A stretch of DNA of 64,000 bases, taken from Murdochiella massiliensis. GTDB taxonomy: Bacteria > Bacillota > Clostridia > Tissierellales > Peptoniphilaceae. Position 1 is the first letter of the stretch; every line of letters starts with the position of its first letter. The stretch spans positions 124,001-188,000 of the forward strand of contig NZ_FIZW01000001.1 of NCBI RefSeq assembly GCF_900059565.1, given 5' to 3'. The notes beneath the pieces were generated by a model, which was given only the letters and a program-made list of their open reading frames with translations, searched no databases and was not told the DNA's origin. Shown here piece by piece: positions 1 through 10,326 of the stretch. The position numbers were made by a program, and so were the translations under genes.

Positions 1-1
1 C

Positions 2-634
2 CAGGATACCGCGAGACAGCAAAAAAATTGGCCATTAGATGAAGAGCAACCGCATACGGCAAATCCGACGCCGGCTTATGCCGATGAGGAAGCGGAAGAC
101 AAAAAAACGGAAGCTAAAGGCTTTCGTGGAGTCTTTTTCAACTGGATTTTGCCGATTTCCGTAGCCTTGCTGTTGGCCATTGTCATTCGCTTTTTTGTCG
201 GTGGGGCGACCACCGTCAGCGGCACCTCGATGGAGCCGACCTTACACAATGGCGACTTTTTGTTGGTTAGTAAAATTCCAACGTACTTCAAAAACTACAA
301 GCGCGGTGATGTTCTGATCATCGATTCTCCCGATCTGAACGAGTTTTATGTCAAGCGCCTGATCGGCTTGCCGGGGGAGACGGTAGAAATTCAGGACGGT
401 AAAGTATTCATCGATGGAAAATGGATGAAAGAATTTTACACGGATCAGGAGACTGTTTCCTATGCCAATGCCAAGTGGACATTGGGCAATAATGAGTATT
501 TCGTATTGGGCGATAATCGCGGGACCGGCGCCAGCAACGACAGTCGTCTTTTCGGTCCTGTTTTGGCGGAGCATATCAAGGCAGTTTCGCGTTTACGTAT
601 TTGGCCGATCACCAAGATGATGCTCATGTATTAA
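2..634 (+). CDS. lepB: Signal peptidase I, first of two tandem copies (5' end outside window)
   Basis: Type I signal peptidase, a membrane-anchored Ser/Lys protease that removes signal peptides from exported proteins on the outer face of the membrane. The frame is open from base 2 with no convincing start, so the gene begins upstream. Visible are an acidic, low-complexity cytoplasmic stretch (about 45 residues), one membrane segment (ILPISVALLLAIVIRFF), the catalytic serine in SGTSMEPTL, the catalytic lysine in FYVKRLIGLPGE, and the C-terminal GDNRGTGASNDSR box. A TTG at 149 could open a shorter product, but it would cut into the membrane segment and ignore the open upstream frame, so I reject it. 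The second lepB starts 16 bases after the stop, so the two are probably co-transcribed. Confidence 0.93.
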   Translation, partial: QDTARQQKNWPLDEEQPHTANPTPAYADEEAEDKKTEAKGFRGVFFNWILPISVALLLAIVIRFFVGGATTVSGTSMEPTLHNGDFLLVSKIPTYFKNYKRGDVLIIDSPDLNEFYVKRLIGLPGETVEIQDGKVFIDGKWMKEFYTDQETVSYANAKWTLGNNEYFVLGDNRGTGASNDSRLFGPVLAEHIKAVSRLRIWPITKMMLMY

Positions 635-650
635 TGATAACGAGGAAAGT

Positions 651-1208
651 ATGAGAACCCCCACCCCTCATCACACGCCGAAATGGCGTGCGGAACGTGA
701 AGTCAAGGCGTTGGAAGCGATTCGTATTATTGTCGTAGCCATCGCAATCGCTTTTTTGATTACGCATTTTATTGTGGCGAGCACCGTTGTGGAGGGGTCT
801 TCCATGGAAGACACCCTGCATAACGGCGACCGCTTGTTTGTCTTTAAGCAAGGAATCACTGCGGAAGGATTGAAACGCGGCGATGTCGTGGTTTTCCATG
901 CTCCGGACGAGAATCGGGACTACATTAAGCGTGTGGTGGCTCTTCCGGATGAATATGTACAGATTGAAGACGGCATGGTCTATATCAATGGAAAACGCCT
1001 GGAAGAACCCTACATCAACACCAGTTATACGCATACTCGAGATAAGGTGGAATGGCTGGTGGGCAAAGATGAACTCTTTGTTTTGGGTGATAATCGCGAA
1101 GAAGGCGCAAGTCGGGACAGTCGTTATTTCGGCACGATTCCTCTGCGCTCTGTCGTGGGATGTGCGGTATTTCGCTATTTTCCGTTTAATGCATTTGGTG
1201 GATTTTAG
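651..1208 (+). CDS. lepB: Signal peptidase I, second tandem copy
   Basis: A 185-residue type I signal peptidase. Residues 24-43 form the single N-terminal membrane anchor. The catalytic serine is Ser51 in EGSSMEDTL and the general-base lysine is Lys93 in [11 protein letters not shown]; the [13 protein letters not shown] box follows near the C-terminus. The start has an AGGAAAG ribosome site. The copy differs clearly from its upstream neighbour (shorter cytoplasmic part, different insertions), so this is an old paralogous pair and not a recent duplication; the two may divide substrates. lepA follows 8 bases later. Confidence 0.95.
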   Translation: MRTPTPHHTPKWRAEREVKALEAIRIIVVAIAIAFLITHFIVASTVVEGSSMEDTLHNGDRLFVFKQGITAEGLKRGDVVVFHAPDENRDYIKRVVALPDEYVQIEDGMVYINGKRLEEPYINTSYTHTRDKVEWLVGKDELFVLGDNREEGASRDSRYFGTIPLRSVVGCAVFRYFPFNAFGGF

Positions 1209-1216
1209 GAGGTTTT

Positions 1217-3028
1217 ATGGGCGATCGGCAAGAAAATATACGTAATTTTTGTATTATTGCGCACATTGACCATGGAAAATCCACATTGGCAGACCGACTG
1301 ATCGAAATGACCGGGGCCGTAACGCTTCGGGAGATGAAGGAACAACTTCTGGACTCCATGGATTTGGAACGTGAACGCGGGATTACCATTAAATTGAAAG
1401 CGGTGCGTTTATTTTATGAAGCGGATGACGGCATCGTGTATACGCTCAATCTCATTGACACGCCGGGTCATGTGGACTTTAACTACGAGGTTTCGCGTTC
1501 CCTTGCCGCCTGCGAGGGGGCTGTGCTCATTGTGGATGCTTCTCAGGGGGTGGAGGCGCAGACGCTGGCCAATACATATTTGGCATTGGAAGAAGATCTC
1601 GAAATTTTGCCGGTCATCAATAAGATTGACTTGCCCGGAGCCAATATTCCCATGGCCAAAGAGGAAATTGAAAACGTCTTAGGCTTTGATACGGAAGGAA
1701 TTCCGCTGATTTCAGCGAAGGCGGGAACGAATATCAAGGCGGTTCTGGAAGATATCGTGAAAAACATTCCTGCACCTTCTGGCGATCCGAAGGCACCGCT
1801 TCAAGCGCTTATTTTCGATTCTTATTATGATCCCTATCTCGGTGTGGTGATGTTTGTGCGCGTGAAAGACGGCAAGATTACACCGGGCATGCGCATTCGT
1901 CTCATGGCCACGGGAAAGGAATATGAGGTCGACGAGGTCGGCTACGATGCACGCGGTCATGTACGCACCGATGAACTTTCTACTGGAGATGTCGGTTATG
2001 TGGTCTGCTCCATTAAGACGGTAGGAGATGCACAAGTCGGCGATACCATCACGGCGGCGGACAATCCGACGAAGGAGCCGCTTCCCGGTTACAAAAAAGT
2101 TGTGCCCATGGTCTATGCAGGCATCTACCCCAGCACGAACGAAGATGTCAACAGCGTGCGCGATGCGCTGGAGAAGCTGCAGGTCAACGATGCCGCTTTG
2201 GTGTTTGAAAAAGAAAATTCGGCTGCACTGGGCTTCGGCTTCCGTTGCGGCTTTCTGGGCATGCTCCATATGGAGGTCATTGAGGAACGCTTGGCGCGCG
2301 AATTTAATCTCGACATTTTGGCCACCGCACCGAGCGTTATTTATCACATCACGTTGCATAACGGGCAACAGTTCAGCATTCAAAACCCGACCGATTTTCC
2401 CGATCCGACCGATCTGGAACGGGTGGAGGAGCCGATTGTGCGCGCGGATATTATGACGCCGAAAGAGTACATCGGTACAATTATGGAGCTCTGTCAGGAT
2501 CGACGCGGCGTGTATAAAAACATGGAATACATGGACGAGCGCCGTGTTTCCATGCACTATGATATGCCGCTGAACGAGGTCATCTATGATTTCTTTGATG
2601 CGTTAAAGTCCAAGACGCGCGGCTATGCAAGCTTAGATTATGAGCTGCAGGGTTATCAGCCGTCCGATTTGGTGAAACTGGATATTCTGGTCAACAGCGA
2701 GCCAGTGGATGCCCTTTCGCTCATCGTTCATCGTGATAAAGCGTATGAGCGCGGACGTTTGATCTGCGAACGGATGAAGAAGGAAATTCCGCGTCATCAA
2801 TTCGCCGTGCCCATTCAGGCAGCGATCGGGGCAAAAATCATTGCCCGCGAGACGGTTTCCGCTCTGCGCAAAGACGTGCTTTCCAAGTGCTACGGCGGCG
2901 ATATTTCGCGCAAAAAGAAACTGCTGGAGAAGCAAAAGGAAGGCAAGAAGCGCATGAGCCAGATCGGAAACGTCAGCATTCCGCAGAGCGCCTTTTTGAA
3001 TGTTCTAAAGTACGATGAGGAAAACTGA
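1217..3028 (+). CDS. lepA: Elongation factor 4 (LepA)
   Basis: Ribosome-associated translational GTPase of 603 residues, the normal length. The G1 loop [14 protein letters not shown], the G2/switch region RERGITIK, the G3 motif DTPGHVDF and the NKIDLPGA G4 motif are all present, and the C-terminal LepA-specific domain ends in a lysine-rich segment ([16 protein letters not shown]). The start has a good AGGAGG site. The last 14 bases overlap the start of hemW, which implies translational coupling; lepA-hemW is a widely conserved neighbour pair in Bacillota. Confidence 0.97.
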   Translation: MGDRQENIRNFCIIAHIDHGKSTLADRLIEMTGAVTLREMKEQLLDSMDLERERGITIKLKAVRLFYEADDGIVYTLNLIDTPGHVDFNYEVSRSLAACEGAVLIVDASQGVEAQTLANTYLALEEDLEILPVINKIDLPGANIPMAKEEIENVLGFDTEGIPLISAKAGTNIKAVLEDIVKNIPAPSGDPKAPLQALIFDSYYDPYLGVVMFVRVKDGKITPGMRIRLMATGKEYEVDEVGYDARGHVRTDELSTGDVGYVVCSIKTVGDAQVGDTITAADNPTKEPLPGYKKVVPMVYAGIYPSTNEDVNSVRDALEKLQVNDAALVFEKENSAALGFGFRCGFLGMLHMEVIEERLAREFNLDILATAPSVIYHITLHNGQQFSIQNPTDFPDPTDLERVEEPIVRADIMTPKEYIGTIMELCQDRRGVYKNMEYMDERRVSMHYDMPLNEVIYDFFDALKSKTRGYASLDYELQGYQPSDLVKLDILVNSEPVDALSLIVHRDKAYERGRLICERMKKEIPRHQFAVPIQAAIGAKIIARETVSALRKDVLSKCYGGDISRKKKLLEKQKEGKKRMSQIGNVSIPQSAFLNVLKYDEEN

Positions 3029-4229
3029 GACCACATCCGGTTCGGCGCCTGCTTTTCGTCCGCTCGGACTGTATATTCATTATCCTTTCTGCCGGGAGCG
3101 CTGTTTCTATTGCGATTTTTTGACGTTTCCCCATGCTGAGGGGCTTCACGCCCCGTATATTTCGGCGCTGAAAAAAGAAATTGCGCTGTTGGGTCAGGCG
3201 AAAGCGCAACAGAAAAATCCGTTCTTGCCGTCAACGCATTATCTTGTCGATTCCGTTTATTTTGGCGGAGGAACGCCTTCGCTTATGCCGCAGGAGACAC
3301 TGGCTTCTGTGTTGAATGCTCTGCGCGCAAACTTTTTGTTTGCCGATGAAGTGGAAATTACCATGGAAGTGAACCCCGGAACGCTGGATAAAGACGCTCT
3401 TGCGCTTCTTCTCTCCGCCGGAGTCAATCGCTTTTCTCTCGGCGTGCAGACGATGTCTGACAGCTTGCTTCAACGACTTGGCCGCACGCACACCGCACAG
3501 GATGTGGCAAGAGATATCGCTTTGTTCCAAGAAGCCGGCGCAAAAAATGTGAATGTGGACCTCCTTCTCGGCTTGCCGAATCAGACGCTTCCCGATATTC
3601 GTCGTGATCTTTGTTATGTGGCGGAATGGCGCCCGCAGCACATCTCCTGGTATTCATTAATTTTAGAAGAGAAAACTTATTTTTCCTGGCAGGCGCAGCA
3701 TGGCGACTTGCCCTTGCCGGAAGAGACTGTGCTCCTGCAGGAGGAAGATGAGGTGCTGGAAACTTTGTCGGCTCTTGGTTATGAACGCTATGAAATCTCT
3801 AATTTTGCCCTTCCTTCCTACGCTTCGCGGCACAATCTGAAATACTGGACGGCGCAGGATTATCTTGGCATCGGTGTCGGTGCGGCAAGCTATTTACAGA
3901 GCGAGCGCTATCAAAACCCTTCGGGCATCCATGCCTATCTGAATGAAGTAAAAGAAGGCCGACTTCCACAGCAACATTTGGTACGGTCGCAACAGGAAGA
4001 CCGTTTTGAGCAGGTCATGATGGGGCTGCGTAAAATAGAGGGCATCAATCGACAGGCATTCTTTGCACAAAACGGCATGGATGTGCTCGCCATGGCACCG
4101 AAAAGCATCCGCAAAGCTGAAAATAACGGCTTGATGCGCGTGACCGCATCACATCTTGCGTTCACACGTTCGGGACTCAATGTACAAAATGATGTCTTAT
4201 CCGACATCCTTTGGGAATGGGAAGGTTGA
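3015..4229 (+). CDS. hemW: Radical SAM haem chaperone / HemN-like protein HemW
   Basis: Radical SAM protein of 404 residues. The cluster-binding motif is Cys26-X3-Cys30-X2-Cys33 ([14 protein letters not shown]), followed by the GGGTPS glycine motif and the HemN_C region near the end. HemW proteins bind haem and are often misannotated as coproporphyrinogen III oxidase. The gene sits between lepA and the hrcA heat-shock operon, the usual Bacillota order. Its ATG lies inside the lepA 3' end (14-base overlap). Confidence 0.92.
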   Translation: MRKTETTSGSAPAFRPLGLYIHYPFCRERCFYCDFLTFPHAEGLHAPYISALKKEIALLGQAKAQQKNPFLPSTHYLVDSVYFGGGTPSLMPQETLASVLNALRANFLFADEVEITMEVNPGTLDKDALALLLSAGVNRFSLGVQTMSDSLLQRLGRTHTAQDVARDIALFQEAGAKNVNVDLLLGLPNQTLPDIRRDLCYVAEWRPQHISWYSLILEEKTYFSWQAQHGDLPLPEETVLLQEEDEVLETLSALGYERYEISNFALPSYASRHNLKYWTAQDYLGIGVGAASYLQSERYQNPSGIHAYLNEVKEGRLPQQHLVRSQQEDRFEQVMMGLRKIEGINRQAFFAQNGMDVLAMAPKSIRKAENNGLMRVTASHLAFTRSGLNVQNDVLSDILWEWEG

Positions 4230-4263
4230 CGGCGAAAAAAGCGTCAATTTTCATTGCTTTCGA

Positions 4264-4292
4264 TTGACAAAGGGTGCGAAGCCTTGTATCAT
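4264..4292 (+). promoter_or_regulatory. SigA-type promoter of the hrcA heat-shock operon
   Basis: TTGACA (4264-4269), a 17-base spacer and TATCAT (4287-4292). It lies just downstream of the hemW stop and directly before a CIRCE operator, so HrcA binding would cover the transcription start. Confidence 0.85.
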
Positions 4293-4296
4293 AATG

Positions 4297-4323
4297 TTAG
4301 CACTCAAAGAGATAGAGTGATAA
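4297..4323 (+). promoter_or_regulatory. CIRCE operator of hrcA-grpE-dnaK-dnaJ
   Basis: TTAGCACTC, nine bases, then GAGTGATAA. This matches the CIRCE consensus TTAGCACTC-N9-GAGTGCTAA with one mismatch in the right arm. CIRCE is bound by HrcA, whose gene begins 108 bases downstream, so the operon is autoregulated. Confidence 0.93.
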
Positions 4324-4430
4324 CAGGAAAAAGAACCGGAATAGCGAGGATTACTTTTCGCAAGATCAATGTGACCGGGCGAAGGAATGGCGAGCCTCAT
4401 CAATGGGCTTTATCAAGGGAAGGAGGCAAT

Positions 4431-5453
4431 ATGGACGAACGAAAAATTTTTATTCTTGGCGCCATTTTGCAGTCCTATATCAATGAAGGTCAGCCCATCG
4501 GTTCGCGTACCTTGCGCCGCGACTACGAGATGAATATCTCCGCGGCGACCATTCGCAATGAGATGAGCGATTTGGAACATATGGGCTATTTGGAAAAGGC
4601 ACACACCTCTTCCGGACGCATTCCCGTTGAAAAAGCCTATCGCTGGTATGTGGATGAACTGTTGCGCCGCGGGGAAGAACCTGCGCCGGTATCGGCATTG
4701 AGCAGTCGAAGCCTGCTGAAACAATCGTATGATCCGGAAAATCTGCTGGATCAGGCACTCACGATTCTTTCTGATTTAACCGACAGTGTTGCGTTCGCTC
4801 TTCTGCCGGCGCGCACGGAAGATATCATTGAAAAGATTCGCTTTTTGCCGCTCTCGGCACATGAATTGCTCATGGTTACCGTGTTTAACACCCGTTTCGT
4901 AGATACCGAACTGATACGCCTCGGTGCCGATTACAGCAAGGAGCGGCTCGAGCGTCTGGGTGAAATTTTCCAGGAGCTGTTTGAAGGCCATCGTCTTCGT
5001 GATGTATCCGCTTTTTTGCAGTCGGATTATTTCAGCGGTACGGTGGTACACGGCAATTTGATGAGCGAATTGATCCCGACATTGCTGGAACGTCTCCATG
5101 CAAAGCACGGCGAACGCGTGGTGTTCCAGGGTATGGCCAAATGGCTGCACTTTGTTGAGGGAAGCGATTTGCCGGATGCGCTGCAGTTTCTTGAAGAATT
5201 GCGCCATACACCGGAATTTCTCGGCCTTCTCGAGGAAATCTCGCCTCAACAGGGCATGATCGTGCGCATCGGCTCGGAAAATGAATTGCCTCTGCTTAAC
5301 AAGGCCTCTCTCATTGCTACGCCGTTTCGTGTGCATGGCGAGGTTTATGGAGCGCTCGGCATCATCGGCCCCTTGCGTTTGCACTATCGCAATGTGATCG
5401 ATCACGTCCGTAGAATGGGAAAATACCTCGATTCCATCACGAGTCGAGTTTAA
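4431..5453 (+). CDS. hrcA: Heat-inducible transcription repressor HrcA
   Basis: Repressor of class I heat-shock genes that binds CIRCE DNA and needs GroEL for folding. The frame stays open upstream to 4254, but that would place the CIRCE element inside the coding region. The ATG at 4431 has an AAGGAGG site and gives 340 residues, the standard HrcA length. The N-terminal winged helix (ISAATIRNEMSDLEHMGYLEKAHTSS is the recognition region) is followed by the dimerisation and GAF-like domains and the terminal RMGKYLDSI segment. It is first in the operon with grpE, dnaK and dnaJ. Confidence 0.96.
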   Translation: MDERKIFILGAILQSYINEGQPIGSRTLRRDYEMNISAATIRNEMSDLEHMGYLEKAHTSSGRIPVEKAYRWYVDELLRRGEEPAPVSALSSRSLLKQSYDPENLLDQALTILSDLTDSVAFALLPARTEDIIEKIRFLPLSAHELLMVTVFNTRFVDTELIRLGADYSKERLERLGEIFQELFEGHRLRDVSAFLQSDYFSGTVVHGNLMSELIPTLLERLHAKHGERVVFQGMAKWLHFVEGSDLPDALQFLEELRHTPEFLGLLEEISPQQGMIVRIGSENELPLLNKASLIATPFRVHGEVYGALGIIGPLRLHYRNVIDHVRRMGKYLDSITSRV

Positions 5454-5501
5454 CGAAAAATTCCGGCGGTAGCGCAGGTCATACCGCGGAAAGGAGGAAA
5501 C

Positions 5502-6179
5502 ATGAAGAACAAAAAGAAAACCATGACCGTGGAAGAACGACTGAACCGGGAAGAAGAGACGACGCAGAAAACGGATGAGAAAGAGACCGATGCGAAAATG
5601 AAGGATCGCGATGACGCCTCTGATCACAGAAAGACGGAGACACCTCACGAAGAAGCGGACGGCGAGACGGAAACGAAAGCGAACGATGTCGACGAAACAT
5701 CCGCGAATGAAAAAGCGGATGAAACATCCGAGGATGACAACAAGGATGCATCCATCGATGCGTCGGAAAATGAGGAGATCACCGTCCGGTATTTGCGTTT
5801 ACAGGCGGATTTTCAAAACTACAAGCGCCGTAGCGAAGAGGAACAGAAAAATACGGTGCGCTATGCGAATGAGCGCCTGATTCTTCAGCTTCTGGACGTG
5901 GTGGATAATTTTGAACGCGCATTGGCGACCGAAAAGGAACACGACAATTTTTTCCTGGGCATGGAAATGATTCATTCCCAGTTACGCGAGATATTGGAAA
6001 AGAACGGAGTGGAAGCAATTTTAGCGGATGGCGAAGCCTTTGATCCCAATCTGCACCATGCGGTACTCACCGAAGAGAGTGCAGAAGTCGATGAAGGACA
6101 CGTCATTGAAACCCTGCAGACAGGATATAAGTTGAACGGAAAATTGATTCGGCCGGCCATGGTCAAAGTGGCGAAATAA
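5502..6179 (+). CDS. grpE: Nucleotide exchange factor GrpE
   Basis: Co-chaperone that releases ADP from DnaK. The 225-residue product has a long, highly charged N-terminal part (residues 1 to about 90, rich in Glu, Lys, Asp and Thr), then the GrpE coiled coil with [19 protein letters not shown] and the C-terminal beta domain ([27 protein letters not shown]). The acidic extension makes it longer than the roughly 190 residues common in the family. A textbook AAAGGAGG site precedes the ATG. Confidence 0.96.
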   Translation: MKNKKKTMTVEERLNREEETTQKTDEKETDAKMKDRDDASDHRKTETPHEEADGETETKANDVDETSANEKADETSEDDNKDASIDASENEEITVRYLRLQADFQNYKRRSEEEQKNTVRYANERLILQLLDVVDNFERALATEKEHDNFFLGMEMIHSQLREILEKNGVEAILADGEAFDPNLHHAVLTEESAEVDEGHVIETLQTGYKLNGKLIRPAMVKVAK

Positions 6180-6205
6180 GGCTGAGCGACAAGGAGGAAA
6201 AGAAT

Positions 6206-8059
6206 ATGGGAAAAATTATCGGTATTGACTTAGGAACGACGAACTCGGCAGTAGCCATCATGGAAGGCGGCCAGGCAACGATTATCGCAAATGCGGAAGG
6301 AAATCGAACCACACCGTCCGTTGTCGCGTTTACGAAGGACGGCGAGCGCCTGGTTGGCGAAACCGCCAAACGTCAGGCTATCATGAACCCGGATCGTACG
6401 ATTGCATCGATTAAACGCGACATGGGAACAGACCGAAAGGTGACCATTGATGGCAAGGCGTATACGCCGCAGGAAATTTCCGCGATGACCTTGCAGAAGT
6501 TGAAAGCAGATGCGGAAAGCTATCTCGGCCAGACCGTTTCCGAAGCGGTTATCACGGTGCCGGCGTACTTTACGGATGCTCAGCGTCAGGCGACCAAGGA
6601 CGCGGGAAAAATTGCCGGCTTGGATGTCAAACGTATCATTAACGAGCCGACGGCGGCGGCATTAGCCTATGGCGCCGACAAAGAGGAAGAATCGTCCAAG
6701 ATCATGGTCTTTGACCTGGGCGGCGGCACCTTCGACGTGTCTATTTTGGAAGTGGGCGACGGGGTGTTTGAAGTGCTTTCCACCCGCGGCAACAACCGTT
6801 TGGGCGGCGATGACTTCGATAACGCTCTAATGGACTACATTGCGGAAGACTTCAAGAAAGAAAACGGCGTTGACCTACGCCTGGATCCGACCAGCGATCA
6901 GCGCTTGAAGGATGCGGCGGAAAAAGCGAAGAAAGAACTTTCCAGCGCAATGACCTCGACCATCAACCTGCCGTTTATCACGGCGGTCAACGGCCAGCCG
7001 GTGCATCTGAACATGTCGGTATCCCGTGCGAAGTTTGAGGAACTCATCGCACCGATCGTAAAGAAAACGGAAGAACCGGTATTGAATGCGTTGAAAGATG
7101 CAAATTTGACCGCTTCTGATCTGAATAAGGTGTTGCTGGTGGGTGGATCGACCCGTGTACCGATGGTACAGGAGCTGGTTAAGAAACTTACCGGTAAGGA
7201 TCCGCAGAAGGACATTAACCCGGATGAATGCGTTGCGCTCGGTGCCGCCATTCAGGGTGGTGTGTTGACCGGGGAAGTAAAGGATCTGTTGCTTCTGGAC
7301 GTCACGCCGCTGTCCTTGGGTCTCGAAACGCTCGGTGGCGTCACTACGGTACTGATTCCGCGCAACACCACCATTCCGACGAAAAAGAGCCAGACGTTTA
7401 CGACGGCTGCCGACAACCAGACGTCTGTAGATATTCACGTACTGCAGGGCGAGCGTGAAATGGCGGCAGACAACACGACACTCGGTCGCTTCCAGCTTTC
7501 GGGCATTCCGGCGGCACGTCGCGGCATTCCGCAAATCGAAGTCACCTTCGATATTGATGCCAACGGTATCGTCAATGTCAGCGCCAAAGACATGGGCACG
7601 GGCAAAGAGCAGAAGATTACCATTACGTCTTCCACGCATCTTTCGGATGAGGAAATTGATCGCCGCGTGAAAGAGGCGGAGCAGTTTGCGGAAGAAGACA
7701 AGAAGAAAAAGGAACTCATTGAAGTCAAGAACCAGGCGGAATCGCTGATCTATCAGACGGAAAATACGCTGAAAGAATTGGGCGATAAAGTCTCGGAAGA
7801 TGAAAAGAAGAAAGTGGAAGAGAAGATTACGGCCTTAAAGGATGTTGTGGGCGGTGAAAATCTCGATGACATCAAGAAACGTACCGAAGCGTTAACGGGC
7901 GAACTCAATACCCTTTCGCAGAAACTGTATGCACAGGCCGGCCAACAGGCGGGCGAACCGAATGCGGGAGCCGGTGCTGCCGGTCAAGGCTCGCAGGGAG
8001 ATGACGTTGTCGATGCCGATTATGAAGTCGTCGATGACGAAGAATCCAAGGACAAGTAA
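6206..8059 (+). CDS. dnaK: Hsp70 chaperone DnaK
   Basis: ATP-dependent Hsp70 chaperone of 617 residues. Seen are the N-terminal phosphate loop [11 protein letters not shown], the [11 protein letters not shown] motif, the substrate-binding beta domain ([14 protein letters not shown]) and the helical lid, ending in a Gly/Ala-rich linker and the conserved acidic tail [11 protein letters not shown]. It lies 26 bases after grpE with an AAGGAGG site, and a strong hairpin follows it. Confidence 0.98.
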   Translation: MGKIIGIDLGTTNSAVAIMEGGQATIIANAEGNRTTPSVVAFTKDGERLVGETAKRQAIMNPDRTIASIKRDMGTDRKVTIDGKAYTPQEISAMTLQKLKADAESYLGQTVSEAVITVPAYFTDAQRQATKDAGKIAGLDVKRIINEPTAAALAYGADKEEESSKIMVFDLGGGTFDVSILEVGDGVFEVLSTRGNNRLGGDDFDNALMDYIAEDFKKENGVDLRLDPTSDQRLKDAAEKAKKELSSAMTSTINLPFITAVNGQPVHLNMSVSRAKFEELIAPIVKKTEEPVLNALKDANLTASDLNKVLLVGGSTRVPMVQELVKKLTGKDPQKDINPDECVALGAAIQGGVLTGEVKDLLLLDVTPLSLGLETLGGVTTVLIPRNTTIPTKKSQTFTTAADNQTSVDIHVLQGEREMAADNTTLGRFQLSGIPAARRGIPQIEVTFDIDANGIVNVSAKDMGTGKEQKITITSSTHLSDEEIDRRVKEAEQFAEEDKKKKELIEVKNQAESLIYQTENTLKELGDKVSEDEKKKVEEKITALKDVVGGENLDDIKKRTEALTGELNTLSQKLYAQAGQQAGEPNAGAGAAGQGSQGDDVVDADYEVVDDEESKDK

Positions 8060-8070
8060 AGCAATGGCAA

Positions 8071-8114
8071 GCACATAAAGGAAAGGGCGCTTCGGTGCCC
8101 TTTTCTTTATGTGC
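8071..8114 (+). terminator. Long dnaK-dnaJ intercistronic hairpin (attenuator or mRNA-stability element)
   Basis: The arms GCACATAAAG / CTTTATGTGC and AAAGGGC / GCCCTTT stack into a stem of about 17 bp with one mismatch and a TTCG-containing loop. No T run follows, so it may act as a leaky terminator or as 3' protection for dnaK mRNA, lowering dnaJ relative to dnaK. Function is inferred from structure only. Confidence 0.6.
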
Positions 8115-8158
8115 CGTTTCGATTACAATGACTCTTTAGTGTAAGAAAGGAGCCGGCT

Positions 8159-9280
8159 TTGCAAGATCCGTATGAAGTGCTCGGCGTGAAGCGTGATGCC
8201 GCAATAGGCGAAATCAAAAGAGCGTACCGCCGAAAAGCAAAACAGTACCATCCCGATCTCAATCCGGGAGATGAAAAAGCAGCAAAAAAATTCAATGATT
8301 TAAGCGAGGCGTATGGCATTCTGCAGGATCCGGAAAAACGCCGGCTTTATGATACCTATGGCGAGGCGGCCTTTGAAAACGGCATGAACGCCGGCGCCGG
8401 CGGCTTCGGCTTTGATATGAATGATATTTTCGGCGACTTATTCGGTGATCTGTTCGGTCGTCGATCTGCGGGTGCACAAAACACCAATCGCGCGCGGCGT
8501 GGCGCGGATATTCGTAAAGAAATTCAGCTCAGTTTTCGCGAAGCGTATTTCGGTGTGGAAAAGACCATCACCATACGGCGAGAAAGCGAATGCAGTCATT
8601 GTCAAGGAACGGGCGCAAAGGATGCGACAGCAAAAAAGACCTGCCCGACCTGCCATGGCAGCGGAGTGATCAATCGGGAAGTGCATACGCCGTTCGGTCG
8701 CATGGTTCAGCAGATGACCTGTACCACGTGCAACGGACGCGGCGAAATTATTGAGGAAGCCTGTCCGCACTGTCACGGTCAAGGGCGAGAAATCGAAAAT
8801 CGCACGCTGTCGGTAAAAATCCCTGCCGGTGTAGCGGATGGTAACATACTTCCCATGCGCGGACAGGGCCATGGCGGTGCAAATGGCGGACCGGCCGGCG
8901 ATGTGTACGTTGTCGTCCGCGTTACCCCGTCCGAAATCTATGAACGCCACGGGAACGATCTCTATTTTGAATTGCCCATCTCCTTTGTGCAGGCCACTTT
9001 GGGTGATGAAGTGGATGTTCCGACAATGGAAGGAAAAGAGACGTTCCGTATTCCACAAGGGACACAGACGGGTACGCGTTTTACCCTGGAGGGCAAGGGC
9101 GTTCCGGATGTGCGTACCAAGCGTCGTGGTGACCTGCATTTTGTTGTGGATATTCAAACCCCGACGCACTTAAATGAAGAGCAGGCGGAAGCGCTACGCG
9201 CCTACGCCAAAGCTATGGGCGACGAGGTCGAAGAGAAACAGAAAAACTTCTGGGATAAGGTAAAGGAACTGTTTGATTGA
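8159..9280 (+). CDS. dnaJ: Chaperone DnaJ
   Basis: Hsp40 co-chaperone of 373 residues that stimulates the DnaK ATPase. The J domain starts at the first residues (DPYEVLGVKRDA) and contains the HPD tripeptide (YHPDLNPG). It is followed by a Gly/Phe-rich stretch and four CxxCxGxG zinc repeats (CSHCQGTG, CPTCHGSG, CTTCNGRG, CPHCHGQG). Start is TTG at 8159, supported by an AAAGGAG site and by the J domain beginning right there. Its TGA overlaps the prmA ATG by one base. Confidence 0.96.
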   Translation: MQDPYEVLGVKRDAAIGEIKRAYRRKAKQYHPDLNPGDEKAAKKFNDLSEAYGILQDPEKRRLYDTYGEAAFENGMNAGAGGFGFDMNDIFGDLFGDLFGRRSAGAQNTNRARRGADIRKEIQLSFREAYFGVEKTITIRRESECSHCQGTGAKDATAKKTCPTCHGSGVINREVHTPFGRMVQQMTCTTCNGRGEIIEEACPHCHGQGREIENRTLSVKIPAGVADGNILPMRGQGHGGANGGPAGDVYVVVRVTPSEIYERHGNDLYFELPISFVQATLGDEVDVPTMEGKETFRIPQGTQTGTRFTLEGKGVPDVRTKRRGDLHFVVDIQTPTHLNEEQAEALRAYAKAMGDEVEEKQKNFWDKVKELFD

Positions 9281-10326
9281 TGGAAACGACGTTTTTACAA
9301 GTGGCCATGATGTATGGGCGCGAATGGGAGGATGCGGTAGATGCCCTTCTTGCCGACAGCGGTACGCTGGGAACGCAAGCCCTTGATCCGGCAACCATTG
9401 CACAATATGAGACCCATCATCCTGATTGGGAGCTGGCGGACGGCGACGCCTTGCGTACAGCGCTGCACAGAGAAGCCGAGAAGGTGGCGGACGAAGCGCC
9501 GGGCGAGGACGATGTCATTCAACTGGTTTTCTTCTCTGACGACGCCACGGGACAGCAGGCAATAGAACGCCTGGAACGTAAATGTTATGAGCAGTACGGC
9601 GGTGAGATTCGTATTCTGCACGAAAAGCGTGTAGATAACTCCCATTGGGAGGAAGAGTGGAAAAAGACCTATCGACCGCTTTCCCTTGGAAAAACCATCG
9701 AAATTGTACCGTCTTGGATGGAGCCGACGGATGCGACACGCCTTCCCATTTTTATTGAACCCGGCATGGCATTCGGCACCGGAACCCATGAAACGACGAC
9801 GCTGTGTCTGGAAGCCTTGGAACAGCTGTCTTTAGAAGGAAAGAGAGGTCTCGATCTGGGAACGGGCTCGGGAATTCTTGCCATCTACATGAAAAAGAGT
9901 GGCATGAATGACGTTTTAGCCACCGATATCAGTGAAGACGCTTTACGTTCTGCGCGGGAGAATGCGAAACGGAATCACGTGGATATTGCCTTCTGCGAGA
10001 GTGACCTGCTGAAAAATGTCGAAGGACGGTTTAACGTTCTGGTGTCCAACATATTGGCCGCACCGCTTTTGCGTCTTCTTCCCGATTTGCCGTCTGTTTT
10101 GTATCCCGGTGCGCATGTCGTGCTCTCGGGCCTTTTGGCGACCCAACAGGAGACGATTCGATCGGCGCTTATCCATCTCGGCTTTACGGTCACCAACCAA
10201 AGTGTAATGGGTGAATGGGCCGGAATGGAAGCGGTATGGCCGACGACGGAAAAATCCGGTATGGAGATGGGAAATTCATCGACATCGCGCGCGAAAAGCG
10301 CATCCTCAAAGGAAACGAAACAATGA
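9280..10326 (+). CDS. prmA: Ribosomal protein L11 methyltransferase
   Basis: SAM-dependent methyltransferase that methylates ribosomal protein L11. It carries GMAFGTGTHETTTLCLEAL and the SAM-binding loop GLDLGTGSGILA, then NPP-like motif SNILAAPL. ATG at 9280 overlaps the dnaJ stop; the adjacent upstream TTG (9277) is less likely. The last 25 or so residues form a Ser/Thr/Lys-rich tail beyond the usual fold and overlap the mtaB start by four bases. In many Bacillota rsmE follows prmA; here it is 4.5 kb away. Confidence 0.94.
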   Translation: METTFLQVAMMYGREWEDAVDALLADSGTLGTQALDPATIAQYETHHPDWELADGDALRTALHREAEKVADEAPGEDDVIQLVFFSDDATGQQAIERLERKCYEQYGGEIRILHEKRVDNSHWEEEWKKTYRPLSLGKTIEIVPSWMEPTDATRLPIFIEPGMAFGTGTHETTTLCLEALEQLSLEGKRGLDLGTGSGILAIYMKKSGMNDVLATDISEDALRSARENAKRNHVDIAFCESDLLKNVEGRFNVLVSNILAAPLLRLLPDLPSVLYPGAHVVLSGLLATQQETIRSALIHLGFTVTNQSVMGEWAGMEAVWPTTEKSGMEMGNSSTSRAKSASSKETKQ

